From contig NC_063016.1 in assembly GCF_020509005.1 (NCBI RefSeq), positions 3,782,001 through 3,846,000 on the forward strand: a stretch of DNA of 64,000 nt. Direction: 5' to 3'. Under the pieces are notes generated by a model. That model had not been told where the DNA came from and did no database searches. It saw only the letters and a list, made by a program, of their open reading frames with translations. This stretch comes from Fulvia fulva. Its lineage: Eukaryota; Ascomycota; Dothideomycetes; Mycosphaerellales; Mycosphaerellaceae. Below, one piece after another: positions 32,043 through 43,543 of the stretch. A program made the position numbers and the translations under genes. How positions within the stretch are numbered: position 1 is the stretch's first letter; every line of letters begins with the position of its first letter.

Positions 32043-35000
32043 ATGGATCCATACCAAGAGAAGACAGAGGAGAAGGGAGGCAAAATCCCAATTCTTAGGA
32101 GGGACAATTGGAAGAGATGGTTCAACCTTCAGAGATACAAGATGGAGAGCCAATCAGCATTCTTTGCAGTTGATGACCTAATGGAAGTGTCTTTTGACAA
32201 CATCAAGGGCAAGACTCTGAAACTCCAAGAAGAGGCTACAACCAAAGAGATCCTCAATACGCCAACATGGACAAGGCACAATGCAGTATGCAACTTCAGT
32301 ATCCTTAGTAGGATCACAGAAGAAGATGAATTTGAGCTTGAGGGCTCATATGAATCTGGAAGAGCTGCTGAGAAGTGGGTGTATCTCTGGAACAAGTATA
32401 GCCAGGTGCTACCAACCCATGCACATGAGCTCACAAAGCAATTTGTGACCTTTGAGATGAGTGAAGAGTTCACCATCAGATCTGCATAGACACACCTGGT
32501 TTCTCTTGGAAAAAGGATTGCTGATGTTGACCCAGAGGGTCAGCATTACAGGAAAGCTGATGTAAGGATGACCCAGCTCTTAAGCTCACTGCCACCTGAC
32601 TACTATGTAGCCAGGGATACTATCATGGCTCAGCCAAAGATGGATCATGAAAGGACCTTAAAGATCCTTGAAGCTCAAGAAGCCAGGTTGGATCCCTCTA
32701 AGGCTAAGTATGGCATGGCAGCCACCTGGGTCAAGCCCTCAGGTCTAGCAAGACCACTCTCCTGCCTTCTCTGTGAGAAGGATCATCTAATCAAGGACTG
32801 CCCTAGTTTGCCTGAGGCAAGAAAGGTCCTTAGATCTCATTCCCAACCACCATCTTCCCAGAATACAACACATGTCAAGAAGAAGAGAACTCCACCACCC
32901 ACTTCAAGGAGGACACCAAGAGAGAAGTCCTCTATAGAAGAACTTAAGAAAATGGTGAAGAAACTCAGCTCTGACATGCTGTCACTCCAGAAGAACCAGG
33001 CCCAGTCTTATACCTCTAAAGCAAAGAAGACTGGAAAAGGTTTCTCCGCCCAAGAGTCACCATGCAGCTCATCCCCAGAGACAATGTCTGATGATGATGA
33101 GTATGATGAAGTGGCTCACTCAACTGCAGAAGTCCAAGGCAAGTTCCCCTCGTTAGAGTGGTTACTTGACTCCTGTGCTTCATCCTATATAACTGACCAA
33201 AGCTGCCTCTTTAGATCTATGACTCCCTTGACAAGGAAGAAATGGATCAAAGTGGGAGGTGGGTTTTTATTGGCCACTCATATTGAGAATGCAGAGATGA
33301 GTGGGAGAGCTGGCAGAAAAGTTGTTTTGGAAGATGTCCTGCTTGTACCCAAGCTAGGAGTGAACCTGGTTTCATAGAACCAGTTTAGTAAGCAGTTTGG
33401 TGTGCAACCTCCATAATTTTCTCTTGTTTCCCCCTCTGGTGAGACTGTTGTCCAGACAAAGCTCCTTGGGGGGGTTCCATTCGTTGATGAGATTTCTCCT
33501 CTCCTATAAGAACGGGCACATTACTCATCATGTGCACCACTAATAGAGAATGCCTTTGTGACTGCTCAATCAGAGACCGACCTGAAGCAGTAGGAGCTTT
33601 GGCATAGAAGATTTGCACACTTTGGGAAGAATTTGCTCCAGAATCTTCATAAGGTAACAGACTTGAAAGAACCCATTCCTATCCCTAAGGATGGCTTTCA
33701 CCAGTGCAGAGTATGCTCAATAGCAAAGATGAAGAAGTACAAAGGCAAAGTTACAGAGAGAAGACCTAAAAGACTTGCCCTTGTATCTATTGACATATGT
33801 GGCCTACTACCAATCTCAAGACTAGGATTCAAATACTGGCTTGAGATTGTTGACAACTTCCCTAGGAAGAAGTGGACCTTTTCTCTTAGGAAAAGAGAAG
33901 ATGCTCCAGTTGCTCTCCAGAACTGGAAGATCAAAGCAGAGAGGAAATCATCAGCGCAGCTGAAAGCAGTAAGACTTGACAATGCAAAAGAACTTATTGC
34001 ATTAGTGAAGCAGTAGGAGAAGGATTTGGGGATTGGGCTCGAGCCGACTGAGGCATACAACTCTCTATAGAATGGACCAGTTGAGAGGTCAATACAAACC
34101 TCAGAGGACTCTATAAGGGCAATGCTTGAAGAGGCTAAAATGCCGGTTGAATTTTGGCCTGAAGCACTAGAGGCCCAAACTTATATGAGGAACAAACTGC
34201 CAAATGGCCCAGATTACGATAGGTTCAAGATAGGTTCAAGGTTTCACCAGATGAGGCTTTTGATGGTATCAAACCGACCATCAACCATTTGAAAGTTTGG
34301 GGATGCAAAGCTGTTGTCTATATAGACACAAGATCCCAACCTCAATAGGCAAGAAGTGACAAGCTAATGAATAGGGGTAAAGAAGCAGTGTTTATTAGGT
34401 ATGTTGAAAACACAGCTAAAGCCTGGCTCTTTTAGGAACCAGACATGAGAGCTGTTAAACAACACACACATGTAGACTTCTTTGAGGACCAGCCTGGAGG
34501 TGATATGGGTCTCAATGTTCCAACATTGAATCTACTAAGCAGTACACTAGCTAGGAAGCCCTTAGGAAGGCCGAGGAAGAACGTATCCTTAGGACAATCT
34601 ACCTACTAATCAGGCGTCCATCAGAGCCCCCCCGAAATAGATCAGCCAATTGAGAGCCCTAAAGTCGCTTAGCCGAGAAAGCTGTTTGTGTAACTTCCCT
34701 AGCCTCCGGAGAACGTAGGGGAATTTCAGAAAATCGATCAGCCAATTGAGAGAAGCTCCCTAGATCCCTAGGAAATAGACGTTACTAGGTCACAAGTGAC
34801 GGTCCCTAAATCATCCCTTGGAAAGAGAAAGGCTGACTATGATGTTGAGGGCTATGACATGAAACAGAAAGCCCCAAAATCCATGGTCCCTAAGCCCGAA
34901 CTAACCACTGAAGTGGGAGAAGCAATGGACCTCTTAGAGAACCTTGCTGCTTTTCACTAAGCTTTCTCTGTAGCTATGCAATCAGTGGACAGTTCAATAC

Positions 35001-36670
35001 TATGGGATAGCGAATTCCTGGAAGAAGTTGAGGAAATGGCCTTTGCAGCAACTGTAGAAGCTATTGCATGCAAGCAAGAGGTCCCAATTCCAAAATCCTA
35101 CAAGGATGCTATGAATGACAAGAAATGGGGACATCTTTGGAAGGAAGCAATCCAAAAGGAACTAGATGCTCTACAGAGTAACAACACCTGGGAAAATTCT
35201 GTTCCACCAAAAGGAGCAAATCTGGTTACATCAAGATGGGTCTTTGATATTAAGAGAAGCATTAGTGGAGCTATTGAAAAGTTCAAGGCTAGACTAGTTG
35301 CAAGGGGCTTCTCACAGAAGTTTGGTGTTGACTTTATGGAGACATTTGCACCTACAGTAAGACAGGACACCCTTAGGGTGTTTATGGCTATTGTGTGTAA
35401 GAAGGATCTTCATCTTCACCAAGTGGATGTGAACAATGCATTCACAGAAAGCACCCTCCATGAAGACATCTTCATGTTACCACCACCAGGAGTTGAGCTT
35501 CCACCAAACATGGTGTTCAAAATCCTCAAAAGCTTGTATGGACTTAAGCAAGCAGCTAGAGATTGGAATCAACTCTGTGTGTCAAAGCTCAGAGAGATTG
35601 GATTCACACAGTCAGAAGTGGATCCATGCCTACTTATCCATAAGAAGAGGGAGATCATAATCCTTATACATGTGGATGACATTCCAATTGCTGCACCAAA
35701 GTTGACAGATGTTCTCTGGTTCAAAAGAGAACTTGGCAAGATCTTCAAGATCAAAGATCTAGGTGAACCTGAAAAGATCCTTGGCATGAGAGTCACAAGG
35801 GACAGGAAGAGAGGAATCCTGAAACTTGACCAAGGACACTTTGTTAGGGACAGCCTAGCCAAGATGGGAATGAACCATGAGAAGGCAGCACCTACACACT
35901 CACCCATGGACAGCTATGAGGCCCTCAAACCTTCAAGCCACATAGATGAGAGGTATGACAAGGCAGAGTACCAGAGTATTAATGGTACTTGGATGTGGCC
36001 AGCAACAATCACAAGGCCAGACATTGCTTTTGCCCTAGGAAGGATGAGCTCATTTGTGAGTGACCCATCCACCTACCATATGAAGGCTTTGAAGAAGATC
36101 ACTAGGTACCTAAGATCATACCCTGATCTAGGACTTCAGTTCTCAAAGTCTGGAAAAGGACACCTTATTGGATACTGTGATTCTGATTATGCAATGGACA
36201 AAGCAGACAGAGTCTCAATCCTTAGGTATGTCTTCTCCCTCTATAGGGCACTAGTTTCTTGGATGAGCAAGAAGCAAAAGTCTGTAGCAACATCTATAAT
36301 AGAGGCTGAATATATGGCCATGAATGCATGTGCGAAGCAGTCCCAATTCCTAGCTTCACTACTAAGGGAAATGGATTGTCTAGAGTTAGTGGGAGACTGT
36401 TCCTATCAACCAAGAATCACTGGAAACCAGGAGACTGTATCAAATTTGAGACCAGTCCAATTAAGAGGTGACAATCAAGCTGCCCTCACCCTAGTGAAAG
36501 ATGCACATGTTCATGACAAGTCGAAGCACATTGACATTGCCTATAACGCTGTTAGGAAACTTTGGTGGAGGAGGCTTATTGCTGTTGAGTACACCCCAAC
36601 CTCTGAGATGGTTGCAGACGGGTTTACAAAACCAAAGACTGGTCCACACTTCCAGAGGTTTGTAAGCTAG
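32043..36670 (+). pseudogene. Copia-1a gag-pol polyprotein, about 15 stops and one frameshift
   Basis: Start ATG at 32043 (MDPYQEKTEEKGG); an upstream in-frame ATG at 32019 is possible. The single-frame copia order is clear. Gag carries a knuckle CLLCEKDHLIKDC (around 32,760). Protease is WLLDSCASSYITD (33,160). The integrase zinc finger is HRRFAHFGKNLLQ plus CRVC (33,600-33,725), and its core has SIDICG, LDNAKE and NGPVERS. RT and RNase H lie at 34,976-36,670. In-frame stops are at 32487, 33375, 33414, 33507, 33591, 34014, 34068, 34346, 34433, 34607, 34670, 34691, 34700, 34769 and 34958; most fit CAA/CAG changed to TAA/TAG. An 11-bp tandem duplication at 34218-34239 shifts the frame by +2. 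Confidence 0.9.
34976..36670 (+). CDS. Copia-1a surviving RT-RNase H segment of pol
   Basis: An uninterrupted 564-codon piece of the broken polyprotein, with an internal Met as the first ATG after the last stop (34958). RT motifs in order: WVFDIKRS, FKARLVARGFSQKFGVDFMETFAP, LHLHQVDVNNAFTES, SLYGLKQAARDWNQ, and the active site IHVDDIPIAAP (HVDD instead of the usual YVDD). Then come the connection region (LGMRVTRDRKRG) and RNase H with GYCDSDYAMDKADR, KKQKSVATSIIEAEYMA, RGDNQAALTL, KSKHIDIAYN and the C-terminal VEYTPTSEMVADGFTK. The stop is the natural end of pol. It probably cannot be expressed by itself because the start lies deep inside a longer frame. Confidence 0.85.
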   Translation: MQSVDSSILWDSEFLEEVEEMAFAATVEAIACKQEVPIPKSYKDAMNDKKWGHLWKEAIQKELDALQSNNTWENSVPPKGANLVTSRWVFDIKRSISGAIEKFKARLVARGFSQKFGVDFMETFAPTVRQDTLRVFMAIVCKKDLHLHQVDVNNAFTESTLHEDIFMLPPPGVELPPNMVFKILKSLYGLKQAARDWNQLCVSKLREIGFTQSEVDPCLLIHKKREIIILIHVDDIPIAAPKLTDVLWFKRELGKIFKIKDLGEPEKILGMRVTRDRKRGILKLDQGHFVRDSLAKMGMNHEKAAPTHSPMDSYEALKPSSHIDERYDKAEYQSINGTWMWPATITRPDIAFALGRMSSFVSDPSTYHMKALKKITRYLRSYPDLGLQFSKSGKGHLIGYCDSDYAMDKADRVSILRYVFSLYRALVSWMSKKQKSVATSIIEAEYMAMNACAKQSQFLASLLREMDCLELVGDCSYQPRITGNQETVSNLRPVQLRGDNQAALTLVKDAHVHDKSKHIDIAYNAVRKLWWRRLIAVEYTPTSEMVADGFTKPKTGPHFQRFVS

Positions 36671-36738
36671 CTGAACCTGTCATAAAAAGGTCCAAGTACT
36701 ATTGACAGGAAGTGAGCAGACTGTAACCTCCTATACGA

Positions 36739-36750
36739 GATGAGTGGGAG
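36739..36750 (+). promoter_or_regulatory. Copia-1a polypurine tract
   Basis: Purine-rich GATGAGTGGGAG lies directly before the 3' LTR, the expected site of plus-strand DNA priming. Confidence 0.75.
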
Positions 36751-36985
36751 TGTTAAGATGTAGCATCTCAAAGGGAGTCAACAATCAGGAAGTGATCTGG
36801 CAGCCTGAGGCATCCACGATGACTCAGCTTGTAGGGAGATACCTTCTCTCCCCTTTAGCTTAGATAGACATCCAACACAATCAACATATTGGTTCCTGAT
36901 ATATTGCTGCATACTCGTGCTATTAGTCAGTTAAAGATTGATCTCTTACTCCACTCCGCTACTATCTACCCGTACCTGTTTAACA
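36751..36985 (+). repeat. Copia-1a 3' LTR
   Basis: 235 bp, TGTTAAGATGTAGC to CTGTTTAACA, followed by GGTCT. It is slightly more TA-shifted at some sites and less at others than the 5' LTR. Confidence 0.95.
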
Positions 36986-37720
36986 GGTCTTTTCTTATTA
37001 GCTTTTCGCTTATATATAGTAAATATATACGGTATCCTAATACCGGGTCTATATGACCCTACGTCTCGTTTCAAAGCCTACCTATTAATCTAGCCCTATT
37101 TCAGGATCTCCGTACACTAGTCGCCCTATACGGAGTATATATTTATAATGACCTACTCTCCTAGAGCGTTAGTAGTTACCTTAGCGCTTAAGTATTAGCG
37201 GTTCCCGAGTAGTTCTAGCAATTTCTTCGAATACGGGACAAGGTCGAGGACATTTTCTCTTTGTTATAAGACGGGGCCGCGGTAGTTCTTAAAGTAGTCG
37301 AAGACAGTCGTGTCTATAGGCTTAGGGTTTAGCTTCGTTATGCCTTTTTGTCGATGTCGATACGCCGTATTATTAGAATACTCCGCCCCTAATATATTTG
37401 CTAAGGTCTCCCCGACTAGACTCGAACAGCGGACTTGTTTTAAAACCGGACTTCTAATACTTATAGCGGGTTAACTATAGTGAATTAACCCGCGTTCGCT
37501 TTTTTCGAGGACTATAGAAGTTCTTAAAGAGTTTTATACTTGTTAGTACCTATAATAGCCGTAAATATTATACTTTTACCTTTCCTACTAGCGATTATTC
37601 CCTCCTATAATATATCGTCGTAGTTGCGGCCTATTAGTCGTACCTTCCTATACTAAGGGCGGCTAAGGATCGTAGGCGAATCTAGATTAGCGGAGATAAA
37701 CATATCGATCTAGTAGTATA
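36986..37720 (-). pseudogene. Gypsy-2 gag/protease region remnant
   Basis: This is the continuation of Gypsy-2 after the Copia-1a insertion (GGTCT duplication). The minus strand has no readable frame longer than a few dozen codons and I could not identify a clear zinc knuckle or protease triad. Assignment to the 5' part of Gypsy-2 rests on order and junctions. A perfect 9-bp inverted repeat GCGGGTTAA/TTAACCCGC occurs at 37466-37493. It ends at the Copia-3b LTR. Confidence 0.5.
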
Positions 37721-37954
37721 TATTAAATAGGTACGAGTTACGTAGTAGTAGAAGACGGCGGATTATACGAAAGACGAAGAAGGACCTAATAGGATAGCGT
37801 GTATCTATATATAGTATCGCTAGTATTAGTATAGGTAGATACTAGGTGTCCGGATGCTTACTAGCCTATAGGCTAGTAAACCCTAGTCACGTGATCTAGT
37901 TATATAATATACCTATACCTACATACTTGTCCTACGGCCTATATATTCTTAACA
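37721..37954 (-). repeat. Copia-3b 3' LTR
   Basis: 234 bp, same family as 20865-21097 and the solo LTR at 5894. Confidence 0.88.
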
Positions 37955-37999
37955 CTCCTACTTAGGCTATATAGTCTCCTACAATCCCTTTACGTAAGC

Positions 38000-40900
38000 T
38001 AGAGCTATCTTATAAAGTTTTAGAACTACTAGCTATTAAGGGGCTTTATTAACCTATTAGTAGCTATGTTCTTTATATAGTAGTAGTCTACTATAATCAT
38101 CTCCTACTACTAGAGATGTCTAATATAGTTATATATAACATTAATATACTTTGACCTTTTATATATATAGGTATCTTTAATAAGTATTAAAGCGGCTTAG
38201 TTGTTACCTATAAGCTTAACTAGCCTTAGCTCGTTAATAGTGCCCTTGCTTACCCTTATACTTGGCTAGAAAGAGCTCTTTCCTACTAGTTCTAGGCACT
38301 CCATTTCCCTAAGGACAGTAGTAAGAAATTGTGACTACTTTACGGCTACGTTTATAGCTATAAACTTAGCTTCTATTATTAATGTTATAATAGACTTCTA
38401 CTTCCTACTTATCTAGGACATAGGTGATCTATAAAGGAACTATACGTATCCTAGAATTAAGACTCTATCCACTTTGTCTATAGCGTAGTTAGAGTCCGAG
38501 TATCCCTAGAAATTGCCCCCTCCCTTCCTATATATAAGACCTAGGTCTAGGTACGACCGTAGGTATCGGGAGAGCTTCTTTAAAGCCTTTATATACTACT
38601 ACGAGGGATCAGTAATATATAAGCTAATTCTTCTAAGGGGGAATACTAAGTCTAGCCTTGTCATTATTATTGGCTATATCTAGGTACTATTATAGCTCTA
38701 GTAATCCTGTTTGTTACACCTCTTATCTATAGGAGCCGTAGGTACTAAATGCTCGTAGCTCTCTATAGGTAAGTAGGTTAGCGTAGCCTTCCCTCTAGCT
38801 ATATTTATCTTAGCTAAGTTAGCGTAGACATAGTGTCCTTAATTAAGCTTCAAAGTGCCTTAGGACCTGTCTCTTATAATTCTTATTCTAAGGATCTTTA
38901 TAGGTTCACTAAGATCTTTAATCTTAAACACTTTTCTAAGCTCAGCCTTAAACTACTAAACATCTAATAGCTTCGGAGCTATAATAGGTATGTCATCTAT
39001 ATAGGTAAGGACTATAAGGTCTCTATCCGTATAGATAAGTAGGTATAGATCTACCTAGGACTAGGTAAATCTAATCTTCTCTAGCTTCGTAATATAGAGC
39101 TTGTTCTAGTCTCTAGCTGCTTACTTAAGCCTATAAAGACTTCGTAGGACCTTGAATACTATGTTTAGAGGTGCTTCAACTCCTAGGAGTAGGATTATAT
39201 AGATGTCTTTAAGAAGGCTACTTTAGATAAAAGCATTATTCATATCTACTAGGTGTATCTCGAGATCTCTCTTACACACTACTACTATAAATACTCGGAG
39301 AGTATTATATCTAATAGTAGGTACAAAGGTCTCTTCGAAGTCAACCCTATATTTCTATAAAAACCCTCTTATAACTAGTCTTGCCTTAAACTTCTTAATA
39401 GCTCTACTAATCATTCTTTTTATATCAAAGACCTACCTAGAAGTAATTAGATTCGTACCCTTTAGCGGTATAATTACTTCCTAGGTGTTATTGCTTACTA
39501 AGGCAATAAGTTCGTTCTCGATTACCTCTCTCTATATATATCCCTATTCGGGGTCTCCTACGGCTACCTTATAGGACTTTGAGATTAGCACTTCCTACTA
39601 ATAGGCTATAGCCTGCCTAATAGTAGTAAATGTGTGTTCTTCTACGTCGTTTAGAATCTCCTCTACCTAGCTTATTATAGGGTCTAGATAGAACATCTAG
39701 GCGATAAGAGCCTTATAGTGTTTAGCCTTATACTCTTTAGAGTTATTATCTCCGTCCCCCCTTGACCTCTTGTTGCCTATAACCTAAGGTAGCGCTAGGT
39801 GTTCGGATAGGTCGAACTGAACGACATCTTTTTTTTCTTTTATTAGAGTAGCCTAATCTCTAAACTTCTAGTATTCCCTAATGTCCTTTAGGGGAGGGGG
39901 AAGTTATATAAACAGCGGTTACTATAGTATTAATAACTTAGGTAGGTTCAATATAGATCCATAGTTATCGGCCTTTAATAGTGTTAAAACCGCCTTGATA
40001 TTTTCTCCTAGCCTTCGTAACGGTGTTTCTAATAATCCCCTATCGGAAAATTTCGCCCTAAAGGGCTTCCTCCTAATAGGATTACGCTATAGCGCTCGAC
40101 TCGGCTAATTAGTAAAGGTAATACTAAGATCTATATCTCCCCCCTTCTTATTCTTAAACTAGTCGACGTGACTATACGCTTTTATAGCTTTTATATCGGG
40201 ATCCTAGAACAGCTATTGTTTTATAGTGTTTTCTAAGTAGCCTATAAACACGGCTTCTTTTCCTCGGTTTATTAACTTGTCTCTCCTTAAGCCTTAAGGT
40301 TAGGCTCTTAGGTCTGTCTATATAGACTATAGCTTTATATCCCTAGACGCGGAAATGGTCGACTAACGGTACTTAGCTAGTAAAGGCTTCTTCTAGTAAA
40401 AGAGCAATACTATTAACAATCGGACTATTAGGCAGTCTGTTTCTAATCATAGTCTATGCTTATAAAGCTTCTAGCTAGAACTTAACTAGTATACTAGAGT
40501 CTTTAAGTATAGCCCGGACTATATTCTTAGAGGCTTAAATTGACCTTTCTATAGGTCTATTTTAAAGGGAGTTGTAGGCATCAGTTATATCTATCTAAGT
40601 ACTAAACTCCTTCTCCTACTCTTTTAGTAAGGCGAGAATTTCCTTTATACTATTACTACGGATTATAGACAGAAAGCACCTTGACTACCGTTCTGCCTAG
40701 ACCTTCTAATCCCGTAGGGCTATAGGAGCGTCGCTCCTAGCCTTTAAAGGGATTACCTACTTCTTCCTAGAGAAGTTGTCTATAATCTAAAGCTAATATT
40801 TGTATCCTAGCCTAGAGACTACGCCCTAAAAAGGCCTATAGATGTCAATAGAGACAAGGGCTAGCCTTTCTCCTTTTCTCTCTATAGTAGGTCCCTTAAA

Positions 40901-42960
40901 CTTCCTTATATTAGCAAGGGAGCATACCTTATAACTTAGGTATTTAGAAGGAATAGTAATTGGATCTTTCTTATTAGTAACTCTATAAAGGTTTCTTAGT
41001 AGTCCCTTGCTAAGGTGTGTATATCTTCTATACTATAGCTCCTACTGATCTTCGGACTTAGTATTAGCTATAGCGGTGCCGTTATGTTCTTAAGAGAGTA
41101 TACTAGTATACTATAGCTTAAGAATTTCCGAGATCTAGTAGATAAACGGTACTTCTCCTCGAAGTTTAGTCTAGACAACGGGTTTACTAGACAAGGATTT
41201 TAGGGTGAAACTAGGTAGTTAGATAGCAAACTGTTAGCTAAACTAATTCTACGAAACAAGACTAACTCTAAGGCCAGGAACAAACAGGACATTTTCTAAG
41301 ACAATTTGCTTTCTAGAAGGACTACCTATTACTACACTTCCTATATATATAGCTTATAGATAGCTACCCCTAACCTTGATCTACTTCCTCTTTTTAAGAG
41401 GCTTTAGTGCCCTAAATAGTGAATCTTAGTCAGTTATATATAATAAAGCATAAGAGTTAAGCAACTACTCGGACGAGGGGTACTTGCCTTTAGCTTCTAT
41501 AGTAGAATAGGCAACCTTATTAACGTTATCATCTTCTAATAGTATCTTAGAGTCTGATGCGTCTTCCTAGGTCGTATAGGCCCTTATAGGCTTCTTACTA
41601 GAGGAGGCCTTTGGCTTACGGCTCTCCTTTATCTGCTTTATAAGGTCCGTTATTACCTTAAGGACATTACGAAGGTTTAGTAACAATGACCTCCTACGAG
41701 GTAGTAACGGTTGTCACTTAGTAGGGTAGGTAACCCTAGCTAGTTTGTCCTTATTCCTAATAGCCTACTAAGCTATAGAAAGGTATAGGCACTTGCTTAT
41801 AAAATGGTCACTACCGTAGAGATAGTACGTAAGCTTGCCCTAGAAACCCTTCTTAGCGAACATAGCTATCCCTTAATAAATCATTGATTCTTGCTTCTCT
41901 CTAAGAATCGTAAGAATGTCTTATAGTGAGATATTCACCTAGGTATCAATTGTATCGCAAATTGAGCTAAATGAGTCTAGTAGAGCTACTAAGAGTTACT
42001 AGATCTTTCTATCCTTAGTCTTAATATCTTAGAACTAAGGCGAGATTGAAATAGCCCTCCTTATAATTGAGCTAAGCTCCTACTAGGCGTTATCTATTAA
42101 CTAGTCCTCTATTATTACGAAATTAGTATATTGCTAAAGCAAACTTCTTCTAGTAGCGAGAAGTCTTCTCTTATATTTAGCTTTAGCCTATTCCTATAAC
42201 TCCTTCGTATACCGGATCTCGTATATTATCTCTTAGTCATCTCTCGACAGACAGATATACATCTTATATAGGGCCGTTACATTATACCGTCTATACGATA
42301 CCTTCCTTATTGCTTAATCTAAAGGAAGGGATGACTCCGATAATATAGAGAGTGTCGCTATAGATAGGGTTGTAGCGGGAATGTCCGTAATGATGTCTTC
42401 GAGGACCTAGTTAACCTGCTTTAATACTAGGTATATTCTTATTAGCTTGAACTATATTTCGTAGTTCTCTCTTATTAGAATAGGTGCTACTCTCTTTTTT
42501 ATAAACCTAGTCTCGTTCTCTATTTTTATAAGTTAAGGGATAGGTTAGCTACCCTTAGGTAAAAGGATATATTCGTTCGTACGCGATTAGATCGATAGGA
42601 GGTAAACCGAACGCGAGGTTAATAGTAGAGAGAATAGCTATCTACTAGAAAGCGAGGAAAGTCGGTCGTAAGGATCGTGTTTCTAAGACACTATCTCGTA
42701 TTAGTACTAAGACACTATAGCGTAACTCTCTTAGTAGAGGGGGTTTCTAAGACACTACGGCTCTCTTAGAATAAAGAGTTAGTCGATACGAACGCGATGT
42801 CCGGAGAGCGACTCTTCTTAGTAAGCTCGCCTACTTGTCTAAGGTATTAGTATAGGCTCCCTAACTCGGAGTCTAATAGTACCTTACTAGGCTCTTTTAC
42901 GTCTTATATATACCGATAGCACGGCTGTAGCTTCCTATATAAGGCGGGTACGGCCTCTAG
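38000..42960 (-). pseudogene. Copia-3b gag-pol polyprotein, RIP-inactivated
   Basis: Collinear with Copia-3a from gag (right, about 42,900) to the RNase H end (left, about 38,000). The extra 1.16 kb (38,640-39,795) encodes the RT: the minus strand near 38,990 reads LTYIDDIPIIA, the YxDD active site. Near 39,100 it carries the SLYGLK-type block that precedes it. Integrase and protease blocks match those given for Copia-3a. Stops throughout. End points are approximate. Confidence 0.8.
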
Positions 42961-43048
42961 TCTACCTTCCTTTTGTTTTAAAGAGGAATAACTCTAATAC
43001 GACTTTATCGAGAGTAAAACACCGAGTTACTAACTCGGGCTTATAACC

Positions 43049-43282
43049 TATTAAATAGGTACGAGTTACGTAGTAGTAGAAGACGGCGGATTATACGAAA
43101 GACGAAGAAGGACCTAATAGGATAGCGTATATCTATATATAGTATCGCTAGTATTAGTATAGGTAGATACTAGGTGTCCGGATGTTTACTAGCCTATAGG
43201 CTAGTAAACCCTAGTTACATAATCTAGTTATATAACACACCTACACCTATATACTTGTCCTACGGCCTATATATTCTTAACA
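43049..43282 (-). repeat. Copia-3b 5' LTR
   Basis: 234 bp; its inner side is followed (sense) by GGTTATAAGCCCGAG. Confidence 0.88.
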
Positions 43283-43543
43283 ATATCTACGATAAGGAGC
43301 TCCTAGCTATTATATAAGCTTTCGAGGAATAGCGACCGGAGCTAACTATTAACGAATACGGTACCGACGATTATAAGAATCTACTAGACCTAGAATCTAA
43401 GGACAAGCCGACGCTTATATACTCCGATTATAAGAACCTCGAATAGTTTATAAGTACGAAGTAATTGAACCGTAGACAAGCTCGCTAGGCCGAGTTTCTC
43501 TCGTAGTTCTTCTTTAAGATCGTCTATAGGCTAGGAGTTTAAG

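Larger units (their letters stand above)
31363..36985 (+). mobile_element. Copia-1a: youngest, nearly complete Ty1/copia retrotransposon
   Basis: 5,623 bp, flanked by GGTCT at 31358-31362 and 36986-36990. Two 235-bp LTRs, primer-binding site, leader, one long gag-pol frame and polypurine tract are all present. Base composition is nearly normal, in contrast to its surroundings, and the two LTRs differ almost only by C/T and G/A changes. It sits in Gypsy-2. It is defective because of in-frame stops and a frameshift (see polyprotein). Confidence 0.95.
18049..37720 (-). mobile_element. Gypsy-2: Ty3/gypsy element exploded by three nested insertions
   Basis: Minus-strand element. Its 3' LTR is at 18049-18391. 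Coding pieces follow at 18392-20864, 25194-26352, 31297-31362 and 36986-37720, separated by Copia-3a, LINE-A and Copia-1a. Each junction is confirmed by a target duplication (GTCTA, CTTCTAATATA, GGTCT), so these pieces were once one element. The 5' LTR is not found: the element is cut at 37720 by Copia-3b, whose other side is a different gypsy copy. Without insertions, roughly 4.8 kb of Gypsy-2 remains. Confidence 0.82.
37721..43282 (-). mobile_element. Copia-3b: full-length Copia-3 element without matching target duplication
   Basis: Minus-strand element of 5,562 bp with LTRs 37721-37954 and 43049-43282. The primer-binding site is the complement of CGGGCTTATAACC at about 43036-43048. It includes the RT region missing from Copia-3a. 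The flanking pentamers are GTATA (left) and ATATC (right), which do not match. The left flank is Gypsy-2 on the minus strand, the right flank Gypsy-3 on the plus strand. Heavily RIP-mutated. Confidence 0.88.

Noticed and set aside
32129..35907. Minus-strand open frames inside Copia-1a (32129-32476, 33385-33618, 33698-34060, 35098-35370, 35569-35907) and plus-strand 35436-35660
   Set aside because: Shadows of the gag-pol frame; no domain, no matching conservation in Copia-1b.
32043..36670. Genetic code change with TAA/TAG read as Gln
   Set aside because: The same elements also show Met to Ile (ATG to ATA) and Trp losses and CA to TA changes in non-coding LTRs, which RIP explains and a code change does not. 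LINE-H ORF1 uses ordinary CAA/CAG for Gln.
37716..43287. Target-site duplication for Copia-3b
   Set aside because: GTATA and ATATC differ at a position that C/T or G/A changes cannot explain, and the flanks belong to different elements.
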